From positions 1 through 64,000 of the forward strand of contig JAUMXB010000006.1 in NCBI GenBank assembly GCA_030529365.1: 64,000 nt of DNA, given 5' to 3'. The notes below the pieces were generated by a model, which saw only the letters and a list, made by a program, of their open reading frames with translations, made no database searches and had not been told where the DNA came from. A program made the position numbers and the translations under genes. The stretch's first letter is position 1. Each line of letters starts with the position of its first letter. Shown one piece after another: positions 26,344-34,827 of this stretch. Origin of the DNA: Cardiobacteriaceae bacterium. GTDB lineage: Bacteria > Pseudomonadota > Gammaproteobacteria > Cardiobacteriales > Cardiobacteriaceae.

Positions 26344-27561
26344 ATGAACAAACAACCTTCCGTTATTGGCGGCGCCTGTATCATCGCTGGCGTCTGTGTG
26401 GGCGCAGGCATGCTCGCCCTGCCCATTTCCGGCGCCGGCGCGTGGACGCTGTGGTCGGCGGCCGTCCTCATCCTCACCATGGCCTGCATGACGCTCTCCG
26501 GCTGGATGCTGCTCGAATCCTACAAGCACTACCCCGACCTGCGCGTCTCCTTCAACACCGTCACCAAAGACGTGCTCGGCCCTGTCGCCAACATCATCAA
26601 CAACCTCTCCGTCTATTTCGTCGGCGGCATTCTGCTCTATGCCTACATCACCGTAGCGGGCGACATCCTGAACGGCGTGCTCGGCCTGAACGCGCGCGTC
26701 GGCTCCATCCTCTTTGCCCTCATCTTCGGCGCCTTCGTCTGGCACTCCACGCGCGCGGTTGACCGCATCTCCGTGCTGCTCATCGTTTTCATGGTTCTGA
26801 GCTTTGCCTTCAGCATCTTCGGCCTCACCGCCAACATCAAGCTCGACGTGCTCTTCGACCGCCTGAATCCCAACGGCGAATACCTGCCCTACACCATGAT
26901 GTTGCTGCCGGTAGCGCTCACCTCCTTCGGCTACCACCACTCCGTAGCCTCCATGCGCGCCTACTACGGCGAAGAGAAAAAAGCCTCGCGCGCCATCCTC
27001 TTCGGCATGCTGATCGCGCTCGCCCTCTATCTCCTGTGGATTACCAGCATCTTCGGCAACCTGCCGCGCGACCAGTTCGGCCCCGTCCTCACGACCGACA
27101 AAGACCAGCTCGGCGTGCTGCTCTCCACCTTGGGCAACGTCATCGATTCCGGCAACGTACAGAAATCCATCAACGCCTTCTCCTGGGCCGCAATACTCTC
27201 CTCCTTCATCGGCGTGGGACTGGGCGTATTCGATTACCTTGCCGACCTCTTCAAAATCGGCAATACCCCGGCAGAACGCGGCAAAACCTGGGCGCTCACC
27301 TTCCTCCCGCCGCTCGTCTTCTCGCTCGCCTTCCCCTTCGGCTTCGTCTATGCCATCGGCTATGCCGGTGCCGTTGCCACCATCTGGGCATGCATCATCC
27401 CGGCACTGCTCGCGTGGAAAATCCGCAAGACGCACGACAACGCCGGCTTCAAAGCCCCGGGCGGCAATGCCATGGTCTTCCTCGTCATTGTCTTCGGCAT
27501 CGCCACCGCCGCCTTCCACTTCCTCAGCATGGCCGGCGTACTACCCGTCTTCAAAGGCTGA
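26344..27561 (+). CDS. tnaB: Tryptophan/aromatic amino acid permease
   Basis: Inner-membrane permease of the hydroxy/aromatic amino acid family (TnaB, Mtr, TyrP). The 405-residue product has about 11 hydrophobic helices and the family N-terminus SVIGGACIIAGVCVGAGMLALP. Assignment to tryptophan uptake rests on its place directly behind tnaA. AAGGAAAACCC precedes the ATG. Confidence 0.92.
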   Translation: MNKQPSVIGGACIIAGVCVGAGMLALPISGAGAWTLWSAAVLILTMACMTLSGWMLLESYKHYPDLRVSFNTVTKDVLGPVANIINNLSVYFVGGILLYAYITVAGDILNGVLGLNARVGSILFALIFGAFVWHSTRAVDRISVLLIVFMVLSFAFSIFGLTANIKLDVLFDRLNPNGEYLPYTMMLLPVALTSFGYHHSVASMRAYYGEEKKASRAILFGMLIALALYLLWITSIFGNLPRDQFGPVLTTDKDQLGVLLSTLGNVIDSGNVQKSINAFSWAAILSSFIGVGLGVFDYLADLFKIGNTPAERGKTWALTFLPPLVFSLAFPFGFVYAIGYAGAVATIWACIIPALLAWKIRKTHDNAGFKAPGGNAMVFLVIVFGIATAAFHFLSMAGVLPVFKG

Positions 27562-27570
27562 TAACACCCC

Positions 27571-27597
27571 CGCAGGATGGACCCACGTCCATCCTGC
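27571..27597 (+). terminator. Hairpin after tnaB
   Basis: Perfect 11-bp stem GCAGGATGGAC (27572-27582) and GTCCATCCTGC (27587-27597) with a 4-nt loop. No T-run follows, so termination may be weak or may need Rho. Confidence 0.55.
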
Positions 27598-27609
27598 ATT
27601 CATGTATTT

Positions 27610-27706
27610 ATGAGAAAATTTCCATAACAAAGCGTCGGGTATGATAAATTTTCTCTCGCTGCGCGAGCTGTTCCAGTCACCATAAGCGCTTGTACGTAGT
27701 AAAAAT
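27610..27706. repeat. AAGCGCTT element, copy J (hairpin-containing variant)
   Basis: TGAGAAAATTTCCA arm, a degenerate box AAGCGTCG at 27630-27637, arm TGATAAATTTTCTC, then an inserted hairpin CTCGCTGCGCGAG plus CTGTTCCAG. TCACCAT and an exact box at 27684-27691 follow. The insertion is shared with copy D. Confidence 0.75.
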
Positions 27707-27850
27707 CAATCCCTGAGAGTCAGATTCTCCGCTGCCTGAGACGTTGCAGAAACCAACAGTGTCTGAAGGACACGGTAAGGGGAATACAAACCGTGAAGCA
27801 AGCAAACAACGACGCTCAACATCCCCGCCCCTTGGAGCGGGGATTTTTAT
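27707..27850 (+). mobile_element. Probable 3' relic of an IS200/IS605-type tnpB element
   Basis: A short frame without a start reads ESQILRCLRRCRNQQCLKD, then (after a gap) TVKQANNDAQHPRPLERG, and runs into a hairpin ATCCCCGC/GCGGGGAT (27821-27844). This resembles the extreme C-terminus and right-end hairpin of orfB/tnpB elements. No transposase core, zinc ribbon or left end is present, so at best it is a fragment. The resemblance is from memory and is not proven. Confidence 0.35.
27821..27850 (+). terminator. GC hairpin followed by T-run
   Basis: ATCCCCGC (27821-27828) pairs with GCGGGGAT (27837-27844), then TTTTT. It may be an element-end hairpin or a terminator. It also lies just beyond the stop of the secreted protein gene on the other strand. 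Confidence 0.55.
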
Positions 27851-27876
27851 TTATCAAAAGGGATTTTATAACCGCA

Positions 27877-28413
27877 TTATCTCAGAATGTTATCTATAGT
27901 CATCAGCAGGGCGCGAGCCTTGATGCTGTCTTGCTGGGTGATGGCGTATTGCAGATCGCCGGCAGTGGCGCGCAGTTGCTGCATTTGGGTTACCAGCATC
28001 ATTTGTCCGTCTGCCTGGGCAAGCGCTTCCGCCTGGGATGCGTAATGCGCCAGTGCGTCGGCGTCAGCGCTGGCATTGAGAATGTTTCTGGCCGTTTTCA
28101 GCGAATGCGCATAATGCCGCACGCGTTGCAAAGTTGCGGCAAGATCAAGCTGGTCAAAAACCTGCGCAGGTGGCAAAACGGATGTCGGGCTGCTTTCCAT
28201 CACTTGCAGCACCGGCTGGCCGGTTTGGCTGTCGCGCAGGGTTGTCGTGGTACCGTCGCTGGAGTAAGTCTCTGTAATGGTGGTTACTTGCGCTTTTACG
28301 GTAGAAGGAGGCCGCGGCTGGGCATGGTCAACGGCGTTGGATTGTGATTGTGATTGTGCGTAGCTGCCCGCTGCCATCATGGCGAGAAGCGAGAACAAAA
28401 CGGTTCTTTTCAT
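27877..28413 (-). CDS. Hypothetical secreted protein
   Basis: A 178-residue product with a clear signal peptide (MKRTVLFSLLAMMAAGSYAQ, cleavage about residue 19). A Ser/Gln-rich segment follows, then a Thr-rich stretch (VTTITETYSSDGTTTTL), then an Ala-rich helical C-terminal half with no Cys. The ATG is chosen because AGGAG precedes it; an ATG 13 codons upstream has no site. I do not recognise the family. Isolated between repeat copies J and K. Confidence 0.6.
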   Translation of the reverse strand: MKRTVLFSLLAMMAAGSYAQSQSQSNAVDHAQPRPPSTVKAQVTTITETYSSDGTTTTLRDSQTGQPVLQVMESSPTSVLPPAQVFDQLDLAATLQRVRHYAHSLKTARNILNASADADALAHYASQAEALAQADGQMMLVTQMQQLRATAGDLQYAITQQDSIKARALLMTIDNILR

Positions 28414-28530
28414 GATTGACTCCTGTTGCTGTTGCAAAATGCCGGTTGGCAAAGGGACTATAACACCGCTTCCATACGGATGTTTTAAAGTTCCGTCATG
28501 CGCTATTTATAATATTTTATTCATGATTAT

Positions 28531-28612
28531 AATAATTTTTTATCACCTATAAGCGCTTATGGTGAGAAAATTTATCATAGCAAGCGCTTAAAGGTGAGAA
28601 ATTTTCTCATGA
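28531..28612. repeat. AAGCGCTT element, copy K
   Basis: Boxes at 28551-28558 and 28582-28589 (spacing 31). Arms are ATAATTTTTTATCACC, TGAGAAAATTTATCA and TGAGAAATTTTCTCA. It ends about 100 bp before hemE. Confidence 0.9.
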
Positions 28613-28712
28613 ATATTTTTTTGTACACTGGCCAGCAAGAACAGATGTTTGCAGTGGCAACGGTAAATGGCTTTTGATGCTATGATTGCGCGGTTTTTGA
28701 TAAGGACAAGCA

Positions 28713-29753
28713 ATGAAAAATGAAGTCTTTCTGCAAGTGCTGCGCGGCGAAAAAGTAACGCGCACGCCCATCTGGATGATGCGCCAGGCTGGGCGCTATC
28801 TGCCCGAATACCGCGCAACCCGCGCCCAGGCCGGTTCTTTCATGGATCTTTGCCGCAACACCGAGCTTGCCTGTGAAGTCACCTTGCAGCCGCTGCGTCG
28901 CTATGCTTTTGACGCAGCAATCCTTTTCTCCGATATCCTTACCATTCCCGATGCCATGGGCCTGGGCCTTTCCTTCACGCCCGGCGAAGGCCCGACTTTT
29001 GCACGCACGGTGCGCACGGCGCAGGACGTGGCGGCGCTTCCCTTGCCACCAGCGGGATCGCTTGATTACGTGTATGACGCCGTGCGCATGATCCGCCGCG
29101 AACTGAACGGCCTCGTGCCGCTCATCGGCTTTGCCGGCAGCCCGTGGACGCTTGCCACTTACATGATCGAAGGCGGCGGCAGCCGCGACCATGCCCGCGC
29201 CAAGGCGCTCGCGTATGGCGAACCCGAAGTCATGCATGCGCTGTTGGCCAAACTCACCCAGGCAGTCATCGACTATTTGCGCGCGCAAGTGCAAGCCGGC
29301 GCGCAGGCGCTGATGGTCTTCGATTCCTGGGGAGGCGCATTGCCGCATTGGGCGTATCCGCTGTTTTCGCTTGATTACATGAAAAAAATCGTTGCCGCGA
29401 TGCCGGAAGACGTGCCCGTCATCCTTTTCAGCAAGGGCGGCGGGCAATGGCTTGCCGACATGGCAACAAGCGGCGCATCCGCTCTTGGCATTGACTGGAC
29501 AACCCCGCTCACCCACGCCCGCGCGCTCACGCAAGACCGCGTTGCCTTGCAAGGCAATATGGATCCGGCGCTGCTCACCACCAATCCCGCGACGGTCAAG
29601 GCGGAAGTGGCGCGCGTGCTTGCCGATTACGGCCATGGCCATCGCCACATTTTCAACCTCGGCCATGGCATCACGCCCGACGCCTCGCCGGACAACGTCA
29701 AAGCCATGATCGATGCTGTGCACGAGTTAAGCCCGCAATATCACAAGGAATAA
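28713..29753 (+). CDS. hemE: Uroporphyrinogen decarboxylase
   Basis: Decarboxylates uroporphyrinogen III to coproporphyrinogen III in haem synthesis. The 346-residue product has the N-terminal [16 protein letters not shown] signature with catalytic Arg residues, [14 protein letters not shown] with the catalytic Asp, [13 protein letters not shown], and the C-terminal NLGHGITP motif. The next gene starts one base after its stop. Confidence 0.97.
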   Translation: MKNEVFLQVLRGEKVTRTPIWMMRQAGRYLPEYRATRAQAGSFMDLCRNTELACEVTLQPLRRYAFDAAILFSDILTIPDAMGLGLSFTPGEGPTFARTVRTAQDVAALPLPPAGSLDYVYDAVRMIRRELNGLVPLIGFAGSPWTLATYMIEGGGSRDHARAKALAYGEPEVMHALLAKLTQAVIDYLRAQVQAGAQALMVFDSWGGALPHWAYPLFSLDYMKKIVAAMPEDVPVILFSKGGGQWLADMATSGASALGIDWTTPLTHARALTQDRVALQGNMDPALLTTNPATVKAEVARVLADYGHGHRHIFNLGHGITPDASPDNVKAMIDAVHELSPQYHKE

Positions 29754-29754
29754 C

Positions 29755-30156
29755 ATGCGCATCGCGGTGCGCTTCGCCTCCGATGCCTTTCCGCCGGAAG
29801 CGGGCGAAACCGGCCTCATCAATCCCGGCATCTTCGGCAAGCGCCTTGCCACCTGGCTCGTCGAGCAACTGCCTGCGCACGGCTTTGCCGTAACCGACTG
29901 GTATCCCGAAAACTGGGGCTGGGAAATCGTTCTGGAAAACCGGGAGTTCCCCTTGAAAATCGGCTGCCGTGGCGAAGATGGCGCCGGTTTTCTCTGTTAT
30001 CTCAGCCCGGACAAACCCGTAATCCGCCGCGGCCTGTGGCGCAGGAAAACCGATACGCGCGCGACAATTGCCCGGCTCGCGGCTGCACTGGATACCATCT
30101 TGCGGAGTGACGCACGTATTGAAAACATTGTTTGGATAGAAAATCACGAAAAATAG
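29755..30156 (+). CDS. Conserved hypothetical protein
   Basis: A 133-residue soluble protein with INPGIFGKRLATWLVEQL near the N-terminus and ENWGWEIVLENREFPLKIGC in the middle, a pattern I associate with an uncharacterised proteobacterial family. No signal peptide or membrane segment. The start follows the hemE stop by one base, so translation is likely coupled. The stop TAG lies in the head of repeat copy L, so the last residues (EK) come from the element. Confidence 0.75.
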   Translation: MRIAVRFASDAFPPEAGETGLINPGIFGKRLATWLVEQLPAHGFAVTDWYPENWGWEIVLENREFPLKIGCRGEDGAGFLCYLSPDKPVIRRGLWRRKTDTRATIARLAAALDTILRSDARIENIVWIENHEK

Positions 30157-30236
30157 TGATTTTTTACCACTATTAAGCGCTTAGTATGATAAATTTTATC
30201 TATCTAAGCGCTTTATTGTGAGAATTTTTATCATTT
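30153..30236. repeat. AAGCGCTT element, copy L
   Basis: Head AAATAGTGATTTTTTACCAC, boxes at 30175-30182 and 30206-30213 (spacing 31), middle arm TGATAAATTTTATC and last arm TGAGAATTTTTATCA. It provides the stop codon of the preceding gene and ends 15 bp before the RidA start. Confidence 0.92.
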
Positions 30237-30250
30237 ATTTGGAGAGTTCC

Positions 30251-30628
30251 ATGATCACCCATATCGATCCCGAAGCACGCTATAGTGATGCCACCATCCA
30301 CAACGGCGTGATTTATCTCGGCGGTCAGGTGCCGGAAGATGCGGCCGCTGATATCGGCGCGCAAACGCAAAGCGTGCTCGCGCAAATCGATGCACTTCTT
30401 GCGCGCCTTGGCTCCGACAAGGCGCACATTCTCGAAGCCACCATCTATCTCGCCGATATCGCCGCCGATTACGACGGCATGAATGCGGTGTGGGATCGAT
30501 GGACAGCGCCCAATCGCGCCCCGGCGCGCGCCTGCGTGCAGGCAGCGCTGGCGCATCCTGGCTGGAAAGTGGAAATCAAGCTGACGGCCGTGCAGAAAAC
30601 CGGGATGGAAAAACAGGAAGGCGGCTGA
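30251..30628 (+). CDS. RidA family protein
   Basis: A 125-residue YjgF/YER057c/UK114-type protein. Members hydrolyse reactive enamine/imine intermediates from PLP enzymes or act on related substrates. The fold signature is seen in GVIYLGGQVPEDAAADIGAQ, ILEATIYLADIA and RAPARACVQAAL, where Arg is the carboxylate-binding residue of active family members. Start MITHID follows GGAGAG at correct spacing. Confidence 0.88.
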   Translation: MITHIDPEARYSDATIHNGVIYLGGQVPEDAAADIGAQTQSVLAQIDALLARLGSDKAHILEATIYLADIAADYDGMNAVWDRWTAPNRAPARACVQAALAHPGWKVEIKLTAVQKTGMEKQEGG

Positions 30629-30930
30629 CCTGCCGGTTTTCCCAAAAGACTGGCTGCATTGCGGAGCAGCAACGGGAAATTCGGAAGATTTGCTGGCCAT
30701 GGAGAAGCGGGCACCAGGATGCTTGAAAAATCCGGAATGCCGAGGCTTTTCCCATGCGGGCTTTTCCCGACGCTGCTTCGTGGATTTTACTGCCGCACAG
30801 GCAGCTCAGAAAGCATGTTTCTGTACACCAGCAAGGCAATATCGGTTCGTTTTAGCGCATAGACAGTTTTTGTCTTCTATTTCTTCGAGTGAATGGCTGT
30901 AGCAAGGTATATTCTAAAAATTTCTCAAAA
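30629..30930. other. Gap with no recognisable gene; contains a repeated 23-mer
   Basis: No open frame here has credible coding features. Positions 30812-30834 (AGCATGTTTCTGTACACCAG plus CAA) match 11531-11553 at 21 of 23 bases, both near AAGCGCTT elements. The rest is unassigned. Confidence 0.5.
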
Positions 30931-31015
30931 ATAGATGTTTTTTTACCATTTACAAGCGCTTAATGCGATAAAAAAATCATTATATTAAGCGCTTTTGATG
31001 GTAGTTTTTTATCAT
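30931..31015. repeat. AAGCGCTT element, copy M
   Basis: Head AAATAGATGTTTTTTTACCA, boxes at 30954-30961 and 30987-30994 (spacing 33), middle arm GCGATAAAAAAATCATTAT, last arm GGTAGTTTTTTATCA. It lies next to the frd operon terminator. Confidence 0.88.
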
Positions 31016-31020
31016 GAACA

Positions 31021-31047
31021 AAAAAAGACGCCTTGCGGCGTCTTTTT
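31021..31047 (-). terminator. Terminator of the frd operon
   Basis: Perfect 11-bp stem AAAAAGACGCC (31022-31032) and GGCGTCTTTTT (31037-31047) with loop TTGC. The left A-run becomes the U-run of the minus-strand transcript, 20 bp after the frdD stop. Confidence 0.85.
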
Positions 31048-31066
31048 GCTTTTCTTTCGTGATGGC

Positions 31067-31414
31067 TTACGACCAGCCGCAGATGAGCGTGAGCACAAAC
31101 GCGCCGATGGCGAAGGCGTAGAAGCCCAGACGGGTTTTGCTGCCAACGTGGATGTGCATGTCGTGCAGGATGTAGTAGAAACGGTGCACGCCATGCCAGA
31201 GGATGGTGAAGATGATGCCCGCCAGCACGAGGAACACGAATTTGTTCGCCACAAAGCCGTGGACGCTTTGGTAGAACTCGTGGGCATTGCCGAGCACGCC
31301 AAAAGGCAGCAGGATGCAGAGCACGGCGATGATGGGCGCGAGTGCAAGGGCTGCTACGGTACCGCCTGCGGAGAAGATGCCCCAGTACAGGGGTTTCATG
31401 TGTTTTTGGCTCAT
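31067..31414 (-). CDS. frdD: Fumarate reductase membrane anchor subunit D
   Basis: Membrane anchor that with FrdC holds FrdAB on the inner membrane and binds menaquinone. The 115-residue product has three hydrophobic helices (about 8-38, 55-78, 90-112) and the FrdD-like core FGVLGNAHEFYQSVHGFVANK and HGVHRFYYILHDMHIHVG. It is separated from frdC by 114 bp, including a GC hairpin, whereas the other frd genes overlap. Confidence 0.92.
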   Translation of the reverse strand: MSQKHMKPLYWGIFSAGGTVAALALAPIIAVLCILLPFGVLGNAHEFYQSVHGFVANKFVFLVLAGIIFTILWHGVHRFYYILHDMHIHVGSKTRLGFYAFAIGAFVLTLICGWS

Positions 31415-31492
31415 GTTTTTTCCTGGAAATATGGATTTTCGCTACGGAGCCGGAATGCTTTTTCGTGTCGCTGCGCGACTGTTTCCAACCCC

Positions 31493-31536
31493 TCTCCCCA
31501 ATCCCTCCCCCGCAGGGGGAGGGGGTTTTTATGCGA
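31493..31536. repeat. GC hairpin between frdC and frdD
   Basis: CCCTCCCCC/GGGGGAGGG (about 31505-31524) followed on the plus strand by TTTTT. The T-run is on the wrong side to terminate frd mRNA. A similar CCCCTCTCC/GGAGAGGGG hairpin occurs at about 52100. Nearby GTCGCTGCGCGACTGTTTCC (31467-31486) resembles the hairpin inserted in repeat copies D and J. Confidence 0.6.
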
Positions 31537-31921
31537 GTGCCGCAACGATGACGGCGAGGATGACAAATACGGCGGCAAAGGCACCCCATGCGCCCATGAT
31601 CATCACTTTGTCGTCCACGAATTTTTCCCCTTTCTGGATGCGCATGGCTTTGGGCATGGCTTCAAACCAGGTTTTACTGTTGAACGCGGCGGCGGCGATG
31701 GCCACGAGGTTCACGAGCACGAACAGCGGGTTTTTCTGCCAGCTGATCCAGTTCATCCATTGTTCGGAGCTGCCGGCAAGCGCGGCGATGCCCCAAAAGA
31801 GGTTGAGGGCGGCAAGCGTAACGGGCACGCTGGTCAGCTCGCGCAGCATGTAGAGCTTGAAGAAGCGGTTGTGCATGTACCAGTTGTCGGGCTGTTTGGC
31901 GACGTAGGGTTTGCGGCTCAT
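31529..31921 (-). CDS. frdC: Fumarate reductase membrane anchor subunit C
   Basis: The 130-residue product has the FrdC N-terminus RKPYVAKQPDNWYMHNRFFK, a conserved Glu in MLRELTSVPV, and three hydrophobic helices. It overlaps frdB by 4 bp (ATGA), so translation is coupled. Works with FrdD as quinol-oxidising anchor. Confidence 0.94.
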   Translation of the reverse strand: MSRKPYVAKQPDNWYMHNRFFKLYMLRELTSVPVTLAALNLFWGIAALAGSSEQWMNWISWQKNPLFVLVNLVAIAAAAFNSKTWFEAMPKAMRIQKGEKFVDDKVMIMGAWGAFAAVFVILAVIVAALA

Positions 31922-32667
31922 GGTTTGGCCTCCTCTTTTTGCGTGAGCGACAGCGCCCAGAACGGCACGGCAGCGGCTTTGGCCTGCTGGATGGCGCCTG
32001 CGGGGTCAACGTGTTTCGGGCAGACTTCCGAGCAATAGCCGACGAAGGTGCAAGGCCAGATGCCGTTTTCGTTGTTCATGACGGCAAAGCGGTCTTTTTT
32101 CGCGGTATCGCGGTTGTCGAGGTTGTAGCGGTGCGCAAGCGCCGTGACTGCCGGGCCCAGGAATTCGGCATTGATGCCGACCTGCGGGCAGGCCTGGTAA
32201 CACAGCATGCAGTTGATGCACATGGTGTATTGCTTGAATTTGGCCAGTTCCGCCGGCGTTTGCCGGTATTCGCCCTGGGAAAGCGGACGCGGGTTTTTGT
32301 TGATGATGTAGGGTTTGACGGATTCGAGTTTCTCGATGAAAGGATCGGCATCGACGACGAGGTCTTTCTCGATCGGGAACTGGTCGAGCGCGCCGATGGT
32401 GATCTTGCCCACTTCGGCATATTCGCGCACGAAGGTGGAGCAGGCGAGCTTGGGTTCGCCATTGACCACCATGCCGCACGAACCGCAGACTTCCATGCGG
32501 CACGACCAGCGGTAGGCGAGTTCGGGTTCGAAGTCGTCCTTGATCAGCGCCAGGGCGTCGAGGATGGACATGTCCTGCGTCCATTCGATGTCAAACGGCT
32601 GCGGCCACGGTTTTTCGTCCACGCCCGGGCGATAGCGCATGACTTCCAGTCGGATCATATTGCTCAT
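31918..32667 (-). CDS. frdB: Fumarate reductase iron-sulfur subunit
   Basis: Electron-transfer subunit between the membrane quinol site and FrdA. The 249-residue product has the 2Fe-2S cysteines in SCRMEVCGSCGMVVNGEP followed by KLAC, and the C-terminal ferredoxin domain with CINCMLCYQACP and CSEVCPKHVDP for the 4Fe-4S and 3Fe-4S clusters. It overlaps frdA by 4 bp and frdC by 4 bp. Confidence 0.97.
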   Translation of the reverse strand: MSNMIRLEVMRYRPGVDEKPWPQPFDIEWTQDMSILDALALIKDDFEPELAYRWSCRMEVCGSCGMVVNGEPKLACSTFVREYAEVGKITIGALDQFPIEKDLVVDADPFIEKLESVKPYIINKNPRPLSQGEYRQTPAELAKFKQYTMCINCMLCYQACPQVGINAEFLGPAVTALAHRYNLDNRDTAKKDRFAVMNNENGIWPCTFVGYCSEVCPKHVDPAGAIQQAKAAAVPFWALSLTQKEEAKP

Positions 32668-34433
32668 GATTTTTTCTCCCCTTCGGCGCCGTAAACACGC
32701 TTGGCCGGTTGCGATTTGGTGATGAGAACGCTTGAGTATTCAATGCCCGGCGTGTCTTCGCCGCGATAGAAGCTCAAGGTGTGCTTCAGGAAGTTTTCAT
32801 CATCACGCTCGGGGAAATCGAGGCGCTGGTGCGCGCCGCGCGATTCGGTGCGGGCATCGGCCGAATAGATCATGGTTTCCGCCACATCAAGCAGATAGCC
32901 GAGTTCGATGGTGGTGAGCCAGTCGGTATTGAAAGTATCGGAATGATCGGTGACGCGCACGTTTTGGTAACGCGCTTTCAGATCCCTGATCGCTTTCTTG
33001 GCGCGCTCGCTGTTCTCCGCGCTGCGATAAATGCCCACTTCCGCTTCCATCATGGTGCCGAGTTCGCGGCGAATGTCGGCCGGTTTTTCCGTGCCGGTCG
33101 TGCGGTTCTTCAGCTCGCCATAAGGCTGGTAGGCTTTTTCGGCCAGCGCCTTGAACTGCTCGGCGCTGACATCGCTTTTCACGTTTTTCGCGTGTTTCAG
33201 CGCATCTTCACCGGCGACCTTGCCGAATACGCAAAGCTCGGCGAGCGAGTTGGAGCCGAGGCGGTTCGCGCCGTGCAGGCCCACGGACGAGCATTCACCC
33301 ACGGCATACAGGCCTTTGATGCGGGTTTCACAGCGCTGGTTGGTCTCGATGCCGCCCATGGTGTAGTGCGCGGTCGGGCGCACTGGAATCGGCTCGAATA
33401 CCGGATCGACGCCGACGAATTTCTTCGCCAGCGAGCAAATGAAGGGCAGGCGCTCGTTCAGATAATCGGCGCCGAGATGGCGCAAATCGAGGTTCACCGC
33501 CGAGCCGCGCGGCGTTTCGATGGTGCGGCCTGCTTTCCATTCGTGATAAAAGGCTTGCGAGAGGCGGTCGCGCGGCCCGAGTTCCATGTATTTGTTTTTC
33601 GGCTCGCCAATCGGCGTTTCCGGGCCGAGGCCGTAATCCTGCAAATAGCGGTAGCCATCCTTGTTGGTGAGAATACCGCCTTCGCCACGGCAGCCTTCGG
33701 TCATCAAAATGCCCGAACCCGGCAAACCGGTGGGGTGATATTGCACGAATTCCATATCGCGCAGCGGCACGCCGTGGCGATAGGCGAGCGCCATGCCGTC
33801 GCCAGTCACGATGCCGCCGTTGGTATTGAACGCAAAGACGCGCCCCGCGCCGCCGGTGGCGATGATCACGGATTTCGCCTGCACGCCGCGTACGATGCCG
33901 TTTTGCACGTCATAGCAAAGCACGCCTTCAAGCTCGCCCTCGTGCACGATCAAATCCAGCGCGAAATGCTCGTCCAGGCGCTTGATGTTGGGATATTGAA
34001 TCGAGGTCTGGAACAGCGTGTGCAGCATGTGGAAGCCGGTTTTATCGGCAGCAAACCAGGTACGCGGAATCTTCATGCCGCCGAAACGGCGCACGTTGGC
34101 GCGGCCATCCGGCAAACGCGACCACGGGCAGCCCCAATGCTCCATCTGGATCATTTCTTCCGTGGCATGCTCCACGAAATATTGCACCACATCCTGCTCG
34201 CAGAGCCAGTCGCCGCCGGATACCGTGTCGTTGAAATGGTTGTCCAGCGAATCATCGTCGCGCACCACGCCCGCAGAACCCCCTTCCGCCGCCACGGTAT
34301 GGCTGCGCATGGGATAAACCTTGGAAATGAGGGTAACCGTCTTGTCCGGCGCGCTGCGTGCGATCTCGATCGCCGCGCGCAAACCGGCACCGCCTGCGCC
34401 GACGATCGCCACATCGGTGTGGAGAATATCCAT
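32664..34433 (-). CDS. frdA: Fumarate reductase flavoprotein subunit
   Basis: Catalytic subunit reducing fumarate to succinate in anaerobic respiration. The 589-residue product has the FAD motif AIVGAGGAGLRAA, the flavin-linked His45 in RSHTVAAEGGSAG, and the substrate-binding HPTGLPGSGILMTEGCRGEG and RLGSNSLAEL segments. FrdA rather than SdhA is assigned from the YLQDYGLGPETP stretch and the four-gene frdABCD order. Start MDILHTDVAI is chosen for the AAGAGG site; an ATG 15 codons upstream is less likely. I found no clear FNR box upstream. Confidence 0.97.
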   Translation of the reverse strand: MDILHTDVAIVGAGGAGLRAAIEIARSAPDKTVTLISKVYPMRSHTVAAEGGSAGVVRDDDSLDNHFNDTVSGGDWLCEQDVVQYFVEHATEEMIQMEHWGCPWSRLPDGRANVRRFGGMKIPRTWFAADKTGFHMLHTLFQTSIQYPNIKRLDEHFALDLIVHEGELEGVLCYDVQNGIVRGVQAKSVIIATGGAGRVFAFNTNGGIVTGDGMALAYRHGVPLRDMEFVQYHPTGLPGSGILMTEGCRGEGGILTNKDGYRYLQDYGLGPETPIGEPKNKYMELGPRDRLSQAFYHEWKAGRTIETPRGSAVNLDLRHLGADYLNERLPFICSLAKKFVGVDPVFEPIPVRPTAHYTMGGIETNQRCETRIKGLYAVGECSSVGLHGANRLGSNSLAELCVFGKVAGEDALKHAKNVKSDVSAEQFKALAEKAYQPYGELKNRTTGTEKPADIRRELGTMMEAEVGIYRSAENSERAKKAIRDLKARYQNVRVTDHSDTFNTDWLTTIELGYLLDVAETMIYSADARTESRGAHQRLDFPERDDENFLKHTLSFYRGEDTPGIEYSSVLITKSQPAKRVYGAEGEKKS

Positions 34434-34612
34434 ATTTGCCTCTTTCATTATGATGTTGAGATATAAACAGGGTGACATTTTATCATTTTTTTACAAAAAG
34501 ACCACTTTAAGCCTAATATACTCTTTCAAAAACATATACTTAATAGGATAAAAACGGTTCTATTTATTGCTGCAAGATAAACTTTTGAGGGCATTGCATA
34601 TTGTTTTATATC

Positions 34613-34690
34613 TATGAGAAAATTTCTCATCATCAAGCGCTTGTTGTAAGAAATTTTCCCATCATGAGCGCTTTGTTATGAGAAAAAATG
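34613..34690. repeat. AAGCGCTT element, copy N
   Basis: TGAGAAAATTTCTCA, box at 34635-34642, arm TAAGAAATTTTCCCA, degenerate GAGCGCTT at 34666-34673 (spacing 31), then TGAGAAAAAATG. It lies in the 394-bp AT-rich divergent gap between frdA and hisB. Confidence 0.88.
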
Positions 34691-34827
34691 TTATAAAAAG
34701 CATATTTATAGAAAAATTTACATTCATCCAAATCATTGGGGAAATACGACGCGCATGGATATCCCTCATGGCATTCACCCACCCCCGGCTATATAATCCG
34801 AACCCCACCCACAGCCGCGATTTTCCC

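Noticed and set aside
34434-34612. FNR site upstream of frdA
   Set aside because: No TTGAT-N4-ATCAA match good enough to report, although anaerobic control would be expected.
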